This document shows, piece by piece, positions 14,503-23,932 of a stretch of 26,283 bases of DNA (the first letter of the stretch is position 1; each line of letters begins with the position of its first letter). Source of the stretch: JAVBMJ01 sp031552535. Lineage in GTDB: Bacteria; Bacteroidota; Bacteroidia; Bacteroidales; Rikenellaceae. A model generated the notes under the pieces. The model made no database searches. It was not told the DNA's origin and saw only the letters and a list, made by a program, of their open reading frames with translations. The stretch is from assembly GCA_031552535.1 (NCBI GenBank), contig JAVBMJ010000069.1, forward strand, positions 1 through 26,283. The letters run 5' to 3'. The translations under genes were made by a program, and so were the position numbers.

Positions 14503-17500
14503 TTTGACTCTTATGCTCTTCGATCCAGTTTTTAGCATTGACAAAAGCCTCCAGCCACGGGCTAAACCGGTCTTCGGTACGATCCTCGGGATAATAAGCC
14601 CAGTTCCACGGACGGATAGAACGTTCCAGGTGCGGCATCATGGCCAGGTGGCGCCCGTCGTCGCTGCAAATGCCCGCCACATTGTAAGCACTACCGTTGG
14701 GGTTGGCAGGATAATCCCCATAGGAATATTTCATCGCTATATTATACTTCTCCTCAGCATAGGGCAGCTCGAATTTTCCCTCCCCATGCGAAATCCATAT
14801 CCCCAACGACGATCCGGCCAACGAGCCCAACATCACCGAATTCGACGGCAACACGTCCACTCCCACGAAACCCGACTCATATTTATGACTGTCGTTATGC
14901 AACATACGCGGTTTCTGTTCATGCTGCGGAGTGACCAGGCCGAGTTCAACCATCAACTGGCAACCGTTGCAGACCCCCAATGACAATGTGTCGGGGCGGG
15001 CATAGAACCGTTCCAGCGCAGTGCGCGCCTTTTCATTATAAAGGAACGCACCGGCCCATCCTTTGGCCGATCCCAGTACATCGGAGTTGGAGAATCCGCC
15101 CACAAAGACGATCATATTGACATCTTCGAGCGTCTCGCGCCCCGAAACCAGGTCGGTAACATGTACATCCTTAACATCCATTCCCGCAAGATGCATCATC
15201 CAGGCCATCTCGCGTTCGCTGTTGTTGCCCTTTTCCCGGATTACGGCCGCCCTGATACCGCTACGTCCCTTACGCGAGGGATCAAGCCCGTATTGCTCAT
15301 ACTGTCCGGTGAAAGTATCCGGGAAACGGAACTCCAACTCCTGGTTTTTATAATTCATATAACGCTCCAACGCCTTTTCCTGACCGCTCTGCATCGTATC
15401 GAGCAGGTAAGACGTGCGGTACCATTCATCGCGGAGAGAATCGATCTGCAGTTCGAAATCGACCCCCGCATTGCTTATCGAAAAACGACGGTCACCATTG
15501 ACGTTCGCAATTATATAGCTATCGACTCCTTCGAACTTCAACCTTTCACACACCGAGGCACCATCGGCGACCTGCAGCAGCAATGCCGGTTTTTCGCTGA
15601 ACAGCACCCTCACGATATCTTTCTCGCCTAAAGCATCGAGATTGACGTCCAGGCCCGAACGGTTGTCGGCGAATGTCATCTCCAGCATGGCGGTGATCAG
15701 TCCCCCTGCCGAAACATCGTGCCCGGCAAGGACCATCCCTTCGTCGACAAGCCTCTGTATGGCTTCGAAAGCCGTCGCGAAATAGACACTGTCGGTCACC
15801 ACCGGCACATCATCGCCCACTTTGCCTGTCATCTGCGCGAAACTGCTCCCGCCCAGCGCAAATCCACCCTGGCACATATCCACATACACGATCTGGCTGC
15901 GGCTGTGCTTCAGGGCAGGCGAAACGACCTTAGACACGTCGGAGACCTCGCCCACCGATGTGATAATGACCGTTCCCGGCGACAACACCTGCTCGCCGTC
16001 AGGATATTTTTGCGTCATCGAAAGCGAGTCCTTGCCAGTGGGTATATTTATCCCCAACGCAATGGCAAAGTCGCTCGCCGCACTCACCGCATCATACAGC
16101 CGCGCGTCCTCACCCAGATTCCTGCACGGCCACATCCAGTTGGCACTCAACGAGACACCTTTCAAACCATGCTCCAGCGGGGCTAAAACAATATTGGTCA
16201 ACGATTCGGCAATGGCCAAAACCGAGCCCGCGGCAGGGCTTATCAAAGCTGCTGCCGGAGCGTGCCCCAAAGCCGTCGCGATACCCTTCACGCCCTGGTA
16301 ATCCAGTGCCGTCACTCCACAATCGTTCAACGGCACCTGGATGCTCCCCGCGCACTGCTGTTTCGCGACACGACCCGTAACCGAACGGTCCACCTTGTTC
16401 GTCAGCCAGTCCTTACAGGCCACCGCCTCCATTTGCAGCACATTACCGATATATTCCACCACCTTACCGGACGTATATTCCACAGGCGCATACACCTCGT
16501 CGACCCTCACGTCGTTCATAACCGTGCGCGGCGCCTTACCGAACATATATTCCAGCGGCCAGTCGATGGGTTTTTCACCTGTCACCGTGTTTTCAAACGT
16601 AAAACGCATGTCGCCCGTGGCCTCGCCTATGACATACATCGGGGCGCGTTCGCGGTCGGCGATACGCTTCAGGTAGTCTATATGTCCGGCATCAATAACC
16701 AGTCCCATGCGCTCCTGCGACTCGTTACCCACGATCTCACGGGCGCTCAAAGTGGGATCGCCGACGGGAAGCTTGTCCAGTTCTATGCGCCCCCCGGTGG
16801 CTTCAACCAACTCGCTCAGACAGTTGAGGTGTCCTCCCGCACCGTGGTCGTGGATCGAGATCACAGGGTTGTCGCCCGATTCGCTCAAGGCCCTTATAGC
16901 ATTATAGACCCGCTTCTGCATCTCAGGATTGGAGCGCTGCACAGCATTGAGTTCTATCTCGTTGGCATACTCTCCCGTGGCCACCGACGAAACGGCGCCG
17001 CCGCCCATGCCTATACGGTAGTTGTCGCCACCCAGCAACACCACCTTATCTCCCTTCGACGGATCGGACTTGATGCTGTCGGAACTTTTGGCATACCCTA
17101 CCCCACCGGCCTGCATTATCACTTTGTCGTATCCGAACTTCTTCCCACCCTCGAAGTGCTCGAAGGTGAGCACGCTGCCGTTTATCAGCGGCTGTCCGAA
17201 TTTATTCCCGAAGTCAGAAGCTCCGTTCGAGGCTTTGATAAGCAGTTGGGCCGGAGTCTGGTAGAGCCATTTTCGCGGTTCGGTCGCCGTCTCCCAAATC
17301 CGTCCGCCATCGAGGCGCGGATAAGAGGTCATGTATACAGCCGTGCCTGCAAGTGGGAAAGACCCCCGTCCACCCGCCATACGGTCGCGTATCTCGCCTC
17401 CGGTACCCGTGGCTGCTCCGTTGAACGGCTCCACCGTAGTCGGAAAATTGTGCGTTTCGGCTTTGATCGAGATAACGCTGTCGAAAGACTCTATCGAATA

Positions 17501-18190
17501 ATAGTCGGGTTTATCGGCGCTGTCGGGAGCGAACTGCTCCACCTCGGAAGCTGAAAGAAATGCACAGTTGTCCTTATAAGCCGAGACCACCTCGTTCATA
17601 TTGGTACGGGTGGTTTTTTTGATCATCGCAAAAAGCGACTCGCCCTGGGGCTCACCGTCGATGATAAATTCCCCATTGAATATCTTGTGGCGGCAATGCT
17701 CGGAGTTGACCTGCGAAAAACCGAAAACCTCGCTGTCGGTCAACGGCCGTTCCATACGGCGGCTGACATCTTTCAGGTAAGCCATCTCGTCCTCGCTCAG
17801 GGCGAGACCCTCCTGCCGGTTATAAGCCTCCAGATCCTCGACATAGACCACCGGATCCGGCTTCTTATCTATTGTGAAAAGGCGCTGGTCCAGCACCGTG
17901 TAGCGGCGGCTGAGCATGGGGTCGAACTCCGCTCCGGCTTCGGCACGCGTAAATTCCTCGATACGCTTTATGCCGGTCAGCCCCATGTTCTGGGTGATCT
18001 CCACGGCATTCGTGCTCCACGGTGTGACCATCTCACGGCGGGGACCCACAAAATCACCCTCCAACACGGTGCCTGCCACTGGCTTAGCCCCGGAAAAAAG
18101 CCACAACAGTTTCTCTATGTCTGCGATAGCCAATCCCCGGACGGTATCGACCGCGTAAATAGTGTTTCCCTTTTCGAAAAAAAGTATCAT
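14495..18190 (-). CDS. purL: Phosphoribosylformylglycinamidine synthase, single-chain type
   Basis: 1231 residues. It converts FGAR plus glutamine and ATP to FGAM in purine synthesis. This is the large form with all domains in one chain, as in Proteobacteria and Bacteroidota, not the split PurLQS system. Visible marks are SEHCRHKIFNG, GTGGEIRDR in the synthase half, duplicated AIR-synthase-like ATPase domains, and a C-terminal glutaminase with LGVCNGCQLM (nucleophile Cys1074) and His1187/Glu1189 in MPHLERS. The start ATG 18190 overlaps the aroK stop (ATGA), and the end overlaps the murI start. No frameshift is seen across the full length. Confidence 0.97.
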   Translation of the reverse strand: MILFFEKGNTIYAVDTVRGLAIADIEKLLWLFSGAKPVAGTVLEGDFVGPRREMVTPWSTNAVEITQNMGLTGIKRIEEFTRAEAGAEFDPMLSRRYTVLDQRLFTIDKKPDPVVYVEDLEAYNRQEGLALSEDEMAYLKDVSRRMERPLTDSEVFGFSQVNSEHCRHKIFNGEFIIDGEPQGESLFAMIKKTTRTNMNEVVSAYKDNCAFLSASEVEQFAPDSADKPDYYSIESFDSVISIKAETHNFPTTVEPFNGAATGTGGEIRDRMAGGRGSFPLAGTAVYMTSYPRLDGGRIWETATEPRKWLYQTPAQLLIKASNGASDFGNKFGQPLINGSVLTFEHFEGGKKFGYDKVIMQAGGVGYAKSSDSIKSDPSKGDKVVLLGGDNYRIGMGGGAVSSVATGEYANEIELNAVQRSNPEMQKRVYNAIRALSESGDNPVISIHDHGAGGHLNCLSELVEATGGRIELDKLPVGDPTLSAREIVGNESQERMGLVIDAGHIDYLKRIADRERAPMYVIGEATGDMRFTFENTVTGEKPIDWPLEYMFGKAPRTVMNDVRVDEVYAPVEYTSGKVVEYIGNVLQMEAVACKDWLTNKVDRSVTGRVAKQQCAGSIQVPLNDCGVTALDYQGVKGIATALGHAPAAALISPAAGSVLAIAESLTNIVLAPLEHGLKGVSLSANWMWPCRNLGEDARLYDAVSAASDFAIALGINIPTGKDSLSMTQKYPDGEQVLSPGTVIITSVGEVSDVSKVVSPALKHSRSQIVYVDMCQGGFALGGSSFAQMTGKVGDDVPVVTDSVYFATAFEAIQRLVDEGMVLAGHDVSAGGLITAMLEMTFADNRSGLDVNLDALGEKDIVRVLFSEKPALLLQVADGASVCERLKFEGVDSYIIANVNGDRRFSISNAGVDFELQIDSLRDEWYRTSYLLDTMQSGQEKALERYMNYKNQELEFRFPDTFTGQYEQYGLDPSRKGRSGIRAAVIREKGNNSEREMAWMMHLAGMDVKDVHVTDLVSGRETLEDVNMIVFVGGFSNSDVLGSAKGWAGAFLYNEKARTALERFYARPDTLSLGVCNGCQLMVELGLVTPQHEQKPRMLHNDSHKYESGFVGVDVLPSNSVMLGSLAGSSLGIWISHGEGKFELPYAEEKYNIAMKYSYGDYPANPNGSAYNVAGICSDDGRHLAMMPHLERSIRPWNWAYYPEDRTEDRFSPWLEAFVNAKNWIEEHKSQNE

Positions 18191-18720
18191 AATAGTCCTG
18201 TTTTTTCCATTTTTATATAACGGGCGGCGTGTTCAACCACATAACCATCGCTACATCCGTCGCAATCTATCGTCAGGTGCGATTTAGCGTAGTAAGCCTC
18301 ACGCTGCGGCAAGTGTGCCTCTATATAAAGCAACAACGCCTCGTCATCCATACCGGCTATAAGCGGACGTTTCGCCCTACCCTCACCCTGCAGCCTGGCC
18401 ACAAGTTTCGCCGGGGACATTTTCATGTAAATAGTAACTCCTCCACGGTTCATCAGGTCCATATTGTCTCCATGACAAGGCACTCCACCCCCTGTGGCTA
18501 CGACCAGATTGTCCCGTTCCAGATATCCCTCCAGCACTCTGCGTTCGCATCTGCGGAAATAGGGCTCCCCATGAGTCTGAAATATATCGGCCACTCTCAT
18601 CCCCTCCGCAGCTTCGATGTCGGCATCCATATCGGCGAATTCAAACGAGAGTTCCCGGGCGAGTTTGCGCCCCGAACCGCTCTTGCCGCACCCCATATAT
18701 CCGACGAGAAATACCACCAT
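18187..18720 (-). CDS. aroK: Shikimate kinase
   Basis: 177 residues. It phosphorylates shikimate in the chorismate pathway. The Walker A is GYMGCGKS (7-14), followed by DMD (30-32) in the shikimate-binding region, GGGVPC (77-82) and a lid RAKRPL. The length is normal for the family. It is the first gene of the aroK-purL-murI run; its TGA overlaps the purL ATG by 4 nt. Upstream is a 157-bp gap after parC with a candidate promoter very close to the ATG. Confidence 0.95.
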   Translation of the reverse strand: MVVFLVGYMGCGKSGSGRKLARELSFEFADMDADIEAAEGMRVADIFQTHGEPYFRRCERRVLEGYLERDNLVVATGGGVPCHGDNMDLMNRGGVTIYMKMSPAKLVARLQGEGRAKRPLIAGMDDEALLLYIEAHLPQREAYYAKSHLTIDCDGCSDGYVVEHAARYIKMEKTGLL

Positions 18721-18728
18721 TCGAGTTA

Positions 18729-18760
18729 CAAATTAAGCGTTTTGTACGGCGATTACCAAA
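18729..18760 (-). promoter_or_regulatory. Candidate aroK promoter, close to start codon
   Basis: On the minus strand TTTG (18760-18757) is followed after 20 bp by TTAATTTG (18736-18729), one mismatch from TAnnTTTG. The -7 box ends 8 bp before the aroK ATG, so a transcript from it would have almost no leader. A more upstream promoter or readthrough from parC is equally possible. Confidence 0.35.
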
Positions 18761-18877
18761 TCCGGGCCGTTTTCGTTACCCCGACCGCCCTATTCCCTTT
18801 ACTCCGGCAACCCCAAATATCTGCCCTTTTCCGGAAAACCATACGGGATACGGGCCTGCGACATCGCCTTGGCCGGA

Positions 18878-21800
18878 TCAGAACAAATCCAGCTGTTTAG
18901 TGTCGGGATTGCGCGTATCGGCATCCTCGCCGGCACGTTCTATTATAAATTCGACATCGCTGTTATCTACCGGCATACCGGCGGGCTCATTCTCTTCAGT
19001 CTGTTCTACAGGCTCTTTAGAAACCGCAACATCCGCTCCCCGGATTATCCCGGTTGCTTCGGGCCCTGTGACATCCTGTTCTGCCGTCCCGGTCGTGGCT
19101 GTTTTTTTCCTGCGTTGCGCCACTTTAAGTGTAGCTTCAGGCTGCGGTTCGGCGGTCGGCATATTTTCCTCCTCATCGCTGTCAGCCGGCAATTTCACAT
19201 CTCCCTGGGACTCATCGTAGAAAGGTGGTTCTGAAACAGCCACGCTTTCCCCGGCACCACAGGCACCATCCGCTTCGAATCCGTCCTCTCCGTCAGGAAT
19301 ATTGTCGTCTGGTTCAGGTTCCAGAAACCTCAACCCGGCCACCTCGTATGTAGTCAGGCGCTTGCCTTTTGCCCTATGGCTCTTGACGCCGATAAACTCC
19401 GCCACATCGACCTCGTCCACAGGCCTGTTTTTATGCGCTCCTCCATAAATTACCTCAAGCAGAGGCGAGGGGTCGTCGCTGATACAAACCATGCGCGACT
19501 CGGGATTGTCATCCACAAAAGGTTGCATGCGGTCGGTAGTCTCGGCCATAAAACGTTTTACATAGTAGTACTGTTGTTCGGCATCGTAATAAACAACCGA
19601 ATAGATCCTCCCGGGATCGTGTTTCTCGATACGCACCATATCATCCGGGAAATGGTGCCCCAGATCGTACCCTGTGGTATAATACTGGTTGCGTGCGGTC
19701 ATCACAATAATTTTGTCATCGCCGCTGAATTCGCCTATCATCACTCCCCTCCCATCGGCGTTGAGGCGTTTCACATCGTCGTCGAACCATATATTCTGCC
19801 CTCCCAGGGTCGATGCGCCACGCTCCTTCAAAACGATCCGGCTGATGCCGTAGCGTGTGAAAAGATTGCCCTGCGACTGACGTCCTTTTATCGCCAGCGT
19901 GCTGAAGTCGAGGTCGACGATCAACTTTTTCAATCGCGGACGCGGACGGAAGTATACTTTAAGCACCTCCGCCTCGCCGTTGGGGTTGACACTCATATAT
20001 ACGATCTCGCTCCGCGGGGTTCCCTTCGTGAAATCGTACTCCTTGTCGCGGGTAACACCCTTCACGGCACAACGTTTCATCATCAGCGCCCCGTTTTTGC
20101 CGTCGCGGTAAAGAATATTGTATATCGTACGTTCGTCGTTACGTTTGAAGACACCTATGTAATGGATATTCTTATCGAAGAACGCCTTGTCCGAAACCCT
20201 TGTGATGATATAACGCCCGTCTTTCGTCACAACGATAACATCGTCTATATCCGAACAATCGCATACGAATTCGTCCTTGCGCATCGCAGGCCCGAGCCCG
20301 AAGAAGCCCTCCGCGCGGTTGACATAAAGTTTGGCATTGGCAACGACCACCTTAGTAGCCTCTATCGAATCGAAGGCCCTGATCTCGCTCCGCCTTTCGC
20401 GCCCCGCTGCATGGCGTTCGCGTATACGCTCGTAATACTTTATGGTATATGCCACAAGATGTTCCAGGTCGTGGCGCACCTTCTCCGCCTCTGTTTCCAG
20501 AGACCGGATATATTCATCGGCCTTGAAAGAGTCGTATTTCGATATGCGCTTGATCTTTATCTCCGTGAGTCTCACAATATCGTCTTGCGTCACCTCGCGT
20601 TTCAACGACGCCTTGAACGGTTCCAACCCCTTGTCGATAGTGGCAAGAACATCCTCCCACGTGGTACACTCCTCGATATCGCGGTATATGCGGTTTTCGA
20701 TGAATATCTTCTCCAGGCTCGACCGGTGCCAATCCTCCATCAACTCTTCAAGGCGTATCTCCAACTCCCGGCGCAACAGCGTCTTGGTCTTCTCTACGCT
20801 TATCCTCAATATCTCGCTGACGCCCACAAACCGTGGTTTTTCATCCTCGATTACACAAGCGTTGGGCGAAATCGAAACCTCACAATCGGTAAAGGCATAA
20901 AGCGCGTCGATGGTCTTGTCCGACGACTCGTCGTTGCTGACATGTATGATGATCTCGACCTTGTCGGCGGTATTATCGTCGACCTTGCGTATCTTGATCT
21001 TGCCCTTGTCGTTAGCCTTGATTATAGACTCCTTGATCGACTCGGTGGTCGTACTGTAAGGGATCTCCGTAACGGCAAGCGTCCTTTTATCTATTTTTGA
21101 TATTTTAGCCCTGACTTTAACCGCTCCACCACGCAATCCGTCGTTGTATCGCGACACATCTATAAAACCGCCCGTAGGAAAATCGGGATACAACACAAAT
21201 TCTTCTCCCTTGAGATGAGCAATGGCCGCATCTATCAATTCGCAGAAATTATGCGGCAGTATTTTTGAAGCCAAACCCACTGCAATACCCTCGACGCCCT
21301 GCGCCAGCAACAGCGGGAACTTCACAGGCAGCGTCACCGGCTCCTGATTGCGCCCGTCATAAGAGAGCATCCACTCCGTTACTTTGGGATTGAAAACCAC
21401 ATCCAGCGCGAACTTGCTCAGCCGCGCCTCGATATAGCGCGGAGCGGCAGCCCCGTCTCCGGTCAATATGTTGCCCCAGTTGCCCTGGCAGTCGACCAGA
21501 AGGTCCTTCTGACCTAATTGCACCAACGCGTCGCCTATCGACGCATCCCCGTGGGGATGGTACTGCATCGTAGCCCCTATGACGTTGGCAACCTTGTTGT
21601 AACGACCGTCGTCGAGACTTTTCATCGTGTGCAGGATGCGGCGGTGCACAGGTTTCAAACCATCCTCTATATGAGGCACGGCACGCTCCAGTATCACATA
21701 GGAGGCATAGTCAAGGAACCACTCCTTGAACATGCCCGTAAGCTTATGGCGCACCTCGCCGGCCGCAATAAGCCGTCCATACTTACCTTCGGGGACAACG

Positions 21801-21943
21801 TTCCCGTCGTCCGCGTCGCCCGCAGGATCGTTGACTGCCGCGTCGCCATCACCGGAGTCGTGCGCCTCGATAGCATCGCCATCCGACGTTACCCCCAGTC
21901 CATCCTCAGGGTCTGTTATATTTTCATCTCTTATAACACTCAT
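18878..21943 (-). CDS. parC: DNA topoisomerase IV subunit A
   Basis: 1021 residues. It is the DNA-cleaving subunit that decatenates sister chromosomes. The catalytic Tyr170 is in AAPRYIEARL. The position equivalent to E. coli ParC Ser80 is Ala134 (HPHGDASIGD), and Asp138 takes the place of Glu84. The C-terminal domain has no canonical GyrA box. Two acidic low-complexity stretches flank the enzyme: residues 1-50, and a tail from about 880 to the end. The tail finishes exactly in QLDLF, a sliding-clamp-binding type pentapeptide. The start ATG 21943 is the first in frame, and a shorter start is possible because the leader is poorly conserved in type. It follows parE by 102 bp. Confidence 0.95.
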   Translation of the reverse strand: MSVIRDENITDPEDGLGVTSDGDAIEAHDSGDGDAAVNDPAGDADDGNVVPEGKYGRLIAAGEVRHKLTGMFKEWFLDYASYVILERAVPHIEDGLKPVHRRILHTMKSLDDGRYNKVANVIGATMQYHPHGDASIGDALVQLGQKDLLVDCQGNWGNILTGDGAAAPRYIEARLSKFALDVVFNPKVTEWMLSYDGRNQEPVTLPVKFPLLLAQGVEGIAVGLASKILPHNFCELIDAAIAHLKGEEFVLYPDFPTGGFIDVSRYNDGLRGGAVKVRAKISKIDKRTLAVTEIPYSTTTESIKESIIKANDKGKIKIRKVDDNTADKVEIIIHVSNDESSDKTIDALYAFTDCEVSISPNACVIEDEKPRFVGVSEILRISVEKTKTLLRRELEIRLEELMEDWHRSSLEKIFIENRIYRDIEECTTWEDVLATIDKGLEPFKASLKREVTQDDIVRLTEIKIKRISKYDSFKADEYIRSLETEAEKVRHDLEHLVAYTIKYYERIRERHAAGRERRSEIRAFDSIEATKVVVANAKLYVNRAEGFFGLGPAMRKDEFVCDCSDIDDVIVVTKDGRYIITRVSDKAFFDKNIHYIGVFKRNDERTIYNILYRDGKNGALMMKRCAVKGVTRDKEYDFTKGTPRSEIVYMSVNPNGEAEVLKVYFRPRPRLKKLIVDLDFSTLAIKGRQSQGNLFTRYGISRIVLKERGASTLGGQNIWFDDDVKRLNADGRGVMIGEFSGDDKIIVMTARNQYYTTGYDLGHHFPDDMVRIEKHDPGRIYSVVYYDAEQQYYYVKRFMAETTDRMQPFVDDNPESRMVCISDDPSPLLEVIYGGAHKNRPVDEVDVAEFIGVKSHRAKGKRLTTYEVAGLRFLEPEPDDNIPDGEDGFEADGACGAGESVAVSEPPFYDESQGDVKLPADSDEEENMPTAEPQPEATLKVAQRRKKTATTGTAEQDVTGPEATGIIRGADVAVSKEPVEQTEENEPAGMPVDNSDVEFIIERAGEDADTRNPDTKQLDLF

Positions 21944-22045
21944 CGCATCTATAGTTCGCTACCTGTCGTATTTTCATTGTTTTCATCGCTCCACGGACAA
22001 TCCGCCATAAACCTAACACTTGCCGCAGTAACGGAAATCAAGTCG

Positions 22046-23929
22046 TTAAACAGCCTCCTCGACATAATCGGCCTCTATCTTGAGGTTGTCGATAATGAAG
22101 CCCTGACGCTCCATGCTGTTCTTGCCCATATAGAATTCCAGCATTTCATGGATCGGGTCGTCCTTCGTGAGCCGTACCTTTTCCAGGCGCATATTTTCGC
22201 CTATAAATTCCTTGAATTCGTCCGCCGATATTTCTCCCAATCCCTTGAAACGGGTGATCTCAGGACGCGCCCCGAGTCTGCCTACCGCCCGCTGTTTCTC
22301 CTCGTCGCTGTAACAATATATGGTCTCCCGGCGGTTACGCACCCGAAACAGCGGAGTCTGCAGAACATACAAATGCCCCTGGTGGATCACATCGGGAAAA
22401 AACTGCAAAAAGAAAGTCAACAGCAACAGGCGTATATGCATCCCGTCGACATCGGCATCGGTGGCTATTATGACCCTGTTGTAGCGGAGGTTCTCCATAT
22501 CCTCCTCGATATTGAGCGCCGCCTGCAACAGGTTGAACTCCTCATTCTCGTAAACTATCTTCTTCGTAAGCCCGTAACTGTTCAACGGCTTGCCCCGCAG
22601 GCTGAACACTGCCTGGGTATTTACGTTGCGGCTCTTGGTGATCGAACCGCTCGCCGAGTTACCCTCGGTGATGAAGATCATCGACTGCTCGGCCAATTCG
22701 TGCTTCTCATTGAAATGCACGCGGCAATCGCGCAATTTCTTATTATTAAGGCTCACCTTTTTAGCCATCTCGCGGGCCTTCTTCTGGATGCCAGATATGG
22801 CTTTGCGCTCCTTCTCGTTCTCGATTATTTTCTTCCCCAGCACATCTGCCGTCTCCGGATGCTTATGCAGGTAATTATCCAACTCCTTCTTCAGAAAGTC
22901 GACCACGAAGTTGCGTATCGTAGGCCCGGCCGACACCGCGGGCTTATCTTTGGTGGCATCGCGGGCGGGCCACATCTCCTTGGATCCCAGCTTTATCTTG
23001 GTCTGCGACTCGAACTGCGGTTCCTCCACCTTGATGCTTATCGCCGCTATGATCGACGTGCGGATATCCGACGGATCGTAATCTTTCTTGTAGAACTCCT
23101 TGATCGTCTTGGCTATCGCCTCGCGGAATGCCGCCTGATGCGTACCTCCCTGCGTTGTATGCTGGCTGTTGACGAACGAAAAATAGGTCTCTCCATAGCC
23201 CTGCCCGTGGGTGATGGCAACCTCTATATCTTTCCCCGTAAGGTGTATCGGTTGATAAAGCGGCTCTTCAGAAATATTTTCGCTCAGAAGATCTAAAAGC
23301 CCGTTCTTCGACACGAACGGCACCCCGTTGAGCTTGATGACCAGGCCGGCATTCAGGTAAGTGTAGTTGCGGATCATCGCCTCGACATAGTCCAGATTGT
23401 AGGCGTAATCGCCGAAGACGCCGCGGTCGGCCGTAAAACGCACCGTTGTGCCGTTCTTGTCCAGCAACCCCGTCTCCTTCATATCCGACACATCGTTGCC
23501 TGCCGAAAAATGTACCGTACGGGCGTCACCCTCCCGCACACTGCGTATTACGAACTCCGACGACAAAGCATTGACAGCCTTGATACCCACGCCATTCAAT
23601 CCCACCGATTTCTTGAACGCCTCGGTGTCGTACTTGCCGCCGGTATTCATCTTCGAAGCCACATCCGACAACTTGCCGAGTGGAATGCCACGCCCGTAGT
23701 CGCGGATCGTAACCCTGTCGCCCTCGATATCTACTTCGATACTCTTGCCGAAACCCATCATGTATTCGTCGATGGAGTTATCGAGCACCTCCTTGATCAA
23801 CACATAAATACCGTCGTCGGACGAAGTGCCGTCGCCGAGTTTGCCGATATACATGCCCGGCCGGCGCCGGATGTGTTCGTTCCACTCAAGCGTCTTTATG
23901 TGCTCGTCGGTATAATTTGCAACGCTCAT
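22046..23929 (-). CDS. parE: DNA topoisomerase IV subunit B
   Basis: 627 residues. It is the ATPase partner of ParC. The GHKL ATP site has EVLDNSIDE (Glu47, Asn51), RDYGRGIP (Asp77) and GLNGVGIKAVN (110-120). The TOPRIM domain has Glu422 and DADVDG (491-496), so the metal site is intact. The usual EGDS reads EGNS here: Asn424 (codon AAC) sits where E. coli GyrB Asp426 / ParE Asp420 lies, a known quinolone-interacting position. The PLR-type motif reads SLRGKPLN. It begins 3 nt after the plsC stop and precedes parC, a typical topoisomerase IV pair. Confidence 0.95.
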   Translation of the reverse strand: MSVANYTDEHIKTLEWNEHIRRRPGMYIGKLGDGTSSDDGIYVLIKEVLDNSIDEYMMGFGKSIEVDIEGDRVTIRDYGRGIPLGKLSDVASKMNTGGKYDTEAFKKSVGLNGVGIKAVNALSSEFVIRSVREGDARTVHFSAGNDVSDMKETGLLDKNGTTVRFTADRGVFGDYAYNLDYVEAMIRNYTYLNAGLVIKLNGVPFVSKNGLLDLLSENISEEPLYQPIHLTGKDIEVAITHGQGYGETYFSFVNSQHTTQGGTHQAAFREAIAKTIKEFYKKDYDPSDIRTSIIAAISIKVEEPQFESQTKIKLGSKEMWPARDATKDKPAVSAGPTIRNFVVDFLKKELDNYLHKHPETADVLGKKIIENEKERKAISGIQKKAREMAKKVSLNNKKLRDCRVHFNEKHELAEQSMIFITEGNSASGSITKSRNVNTQAVFSLRGKPLNSYGLTKKIVYENEEFNLLQAALNIEEDMENLRYNRVIIATDADVDGMHIRLLLLTFFLQFFPDVIHQGHLYVLQTPLFRVRNRRETIYCYSDEEKQRAVGRLGARPEITRFKGLGEISADEFKEFIGENMRLEKVRLTKDDPIHEMLEFYMGKNSMERQGFIIDNLKIEADYVEEAV

Positions 23930-23932
23930 TGT

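Noticed and set aside
14503..14544. Fourteen-codon N-terminal extension of murI
   Set aside because: It lies inside purL, resembles no glutamate racemase N-terminus, and the internal ATG gives a normal 259-residue protein.
22658..22664. ParE EGNS as evidence for an inactive enzyme
   Set aside because: The metal-binding Glu422 and DADVDG are intact and all other ATPase motifs are present; the same Asn in other type II enzymes keeps activity.
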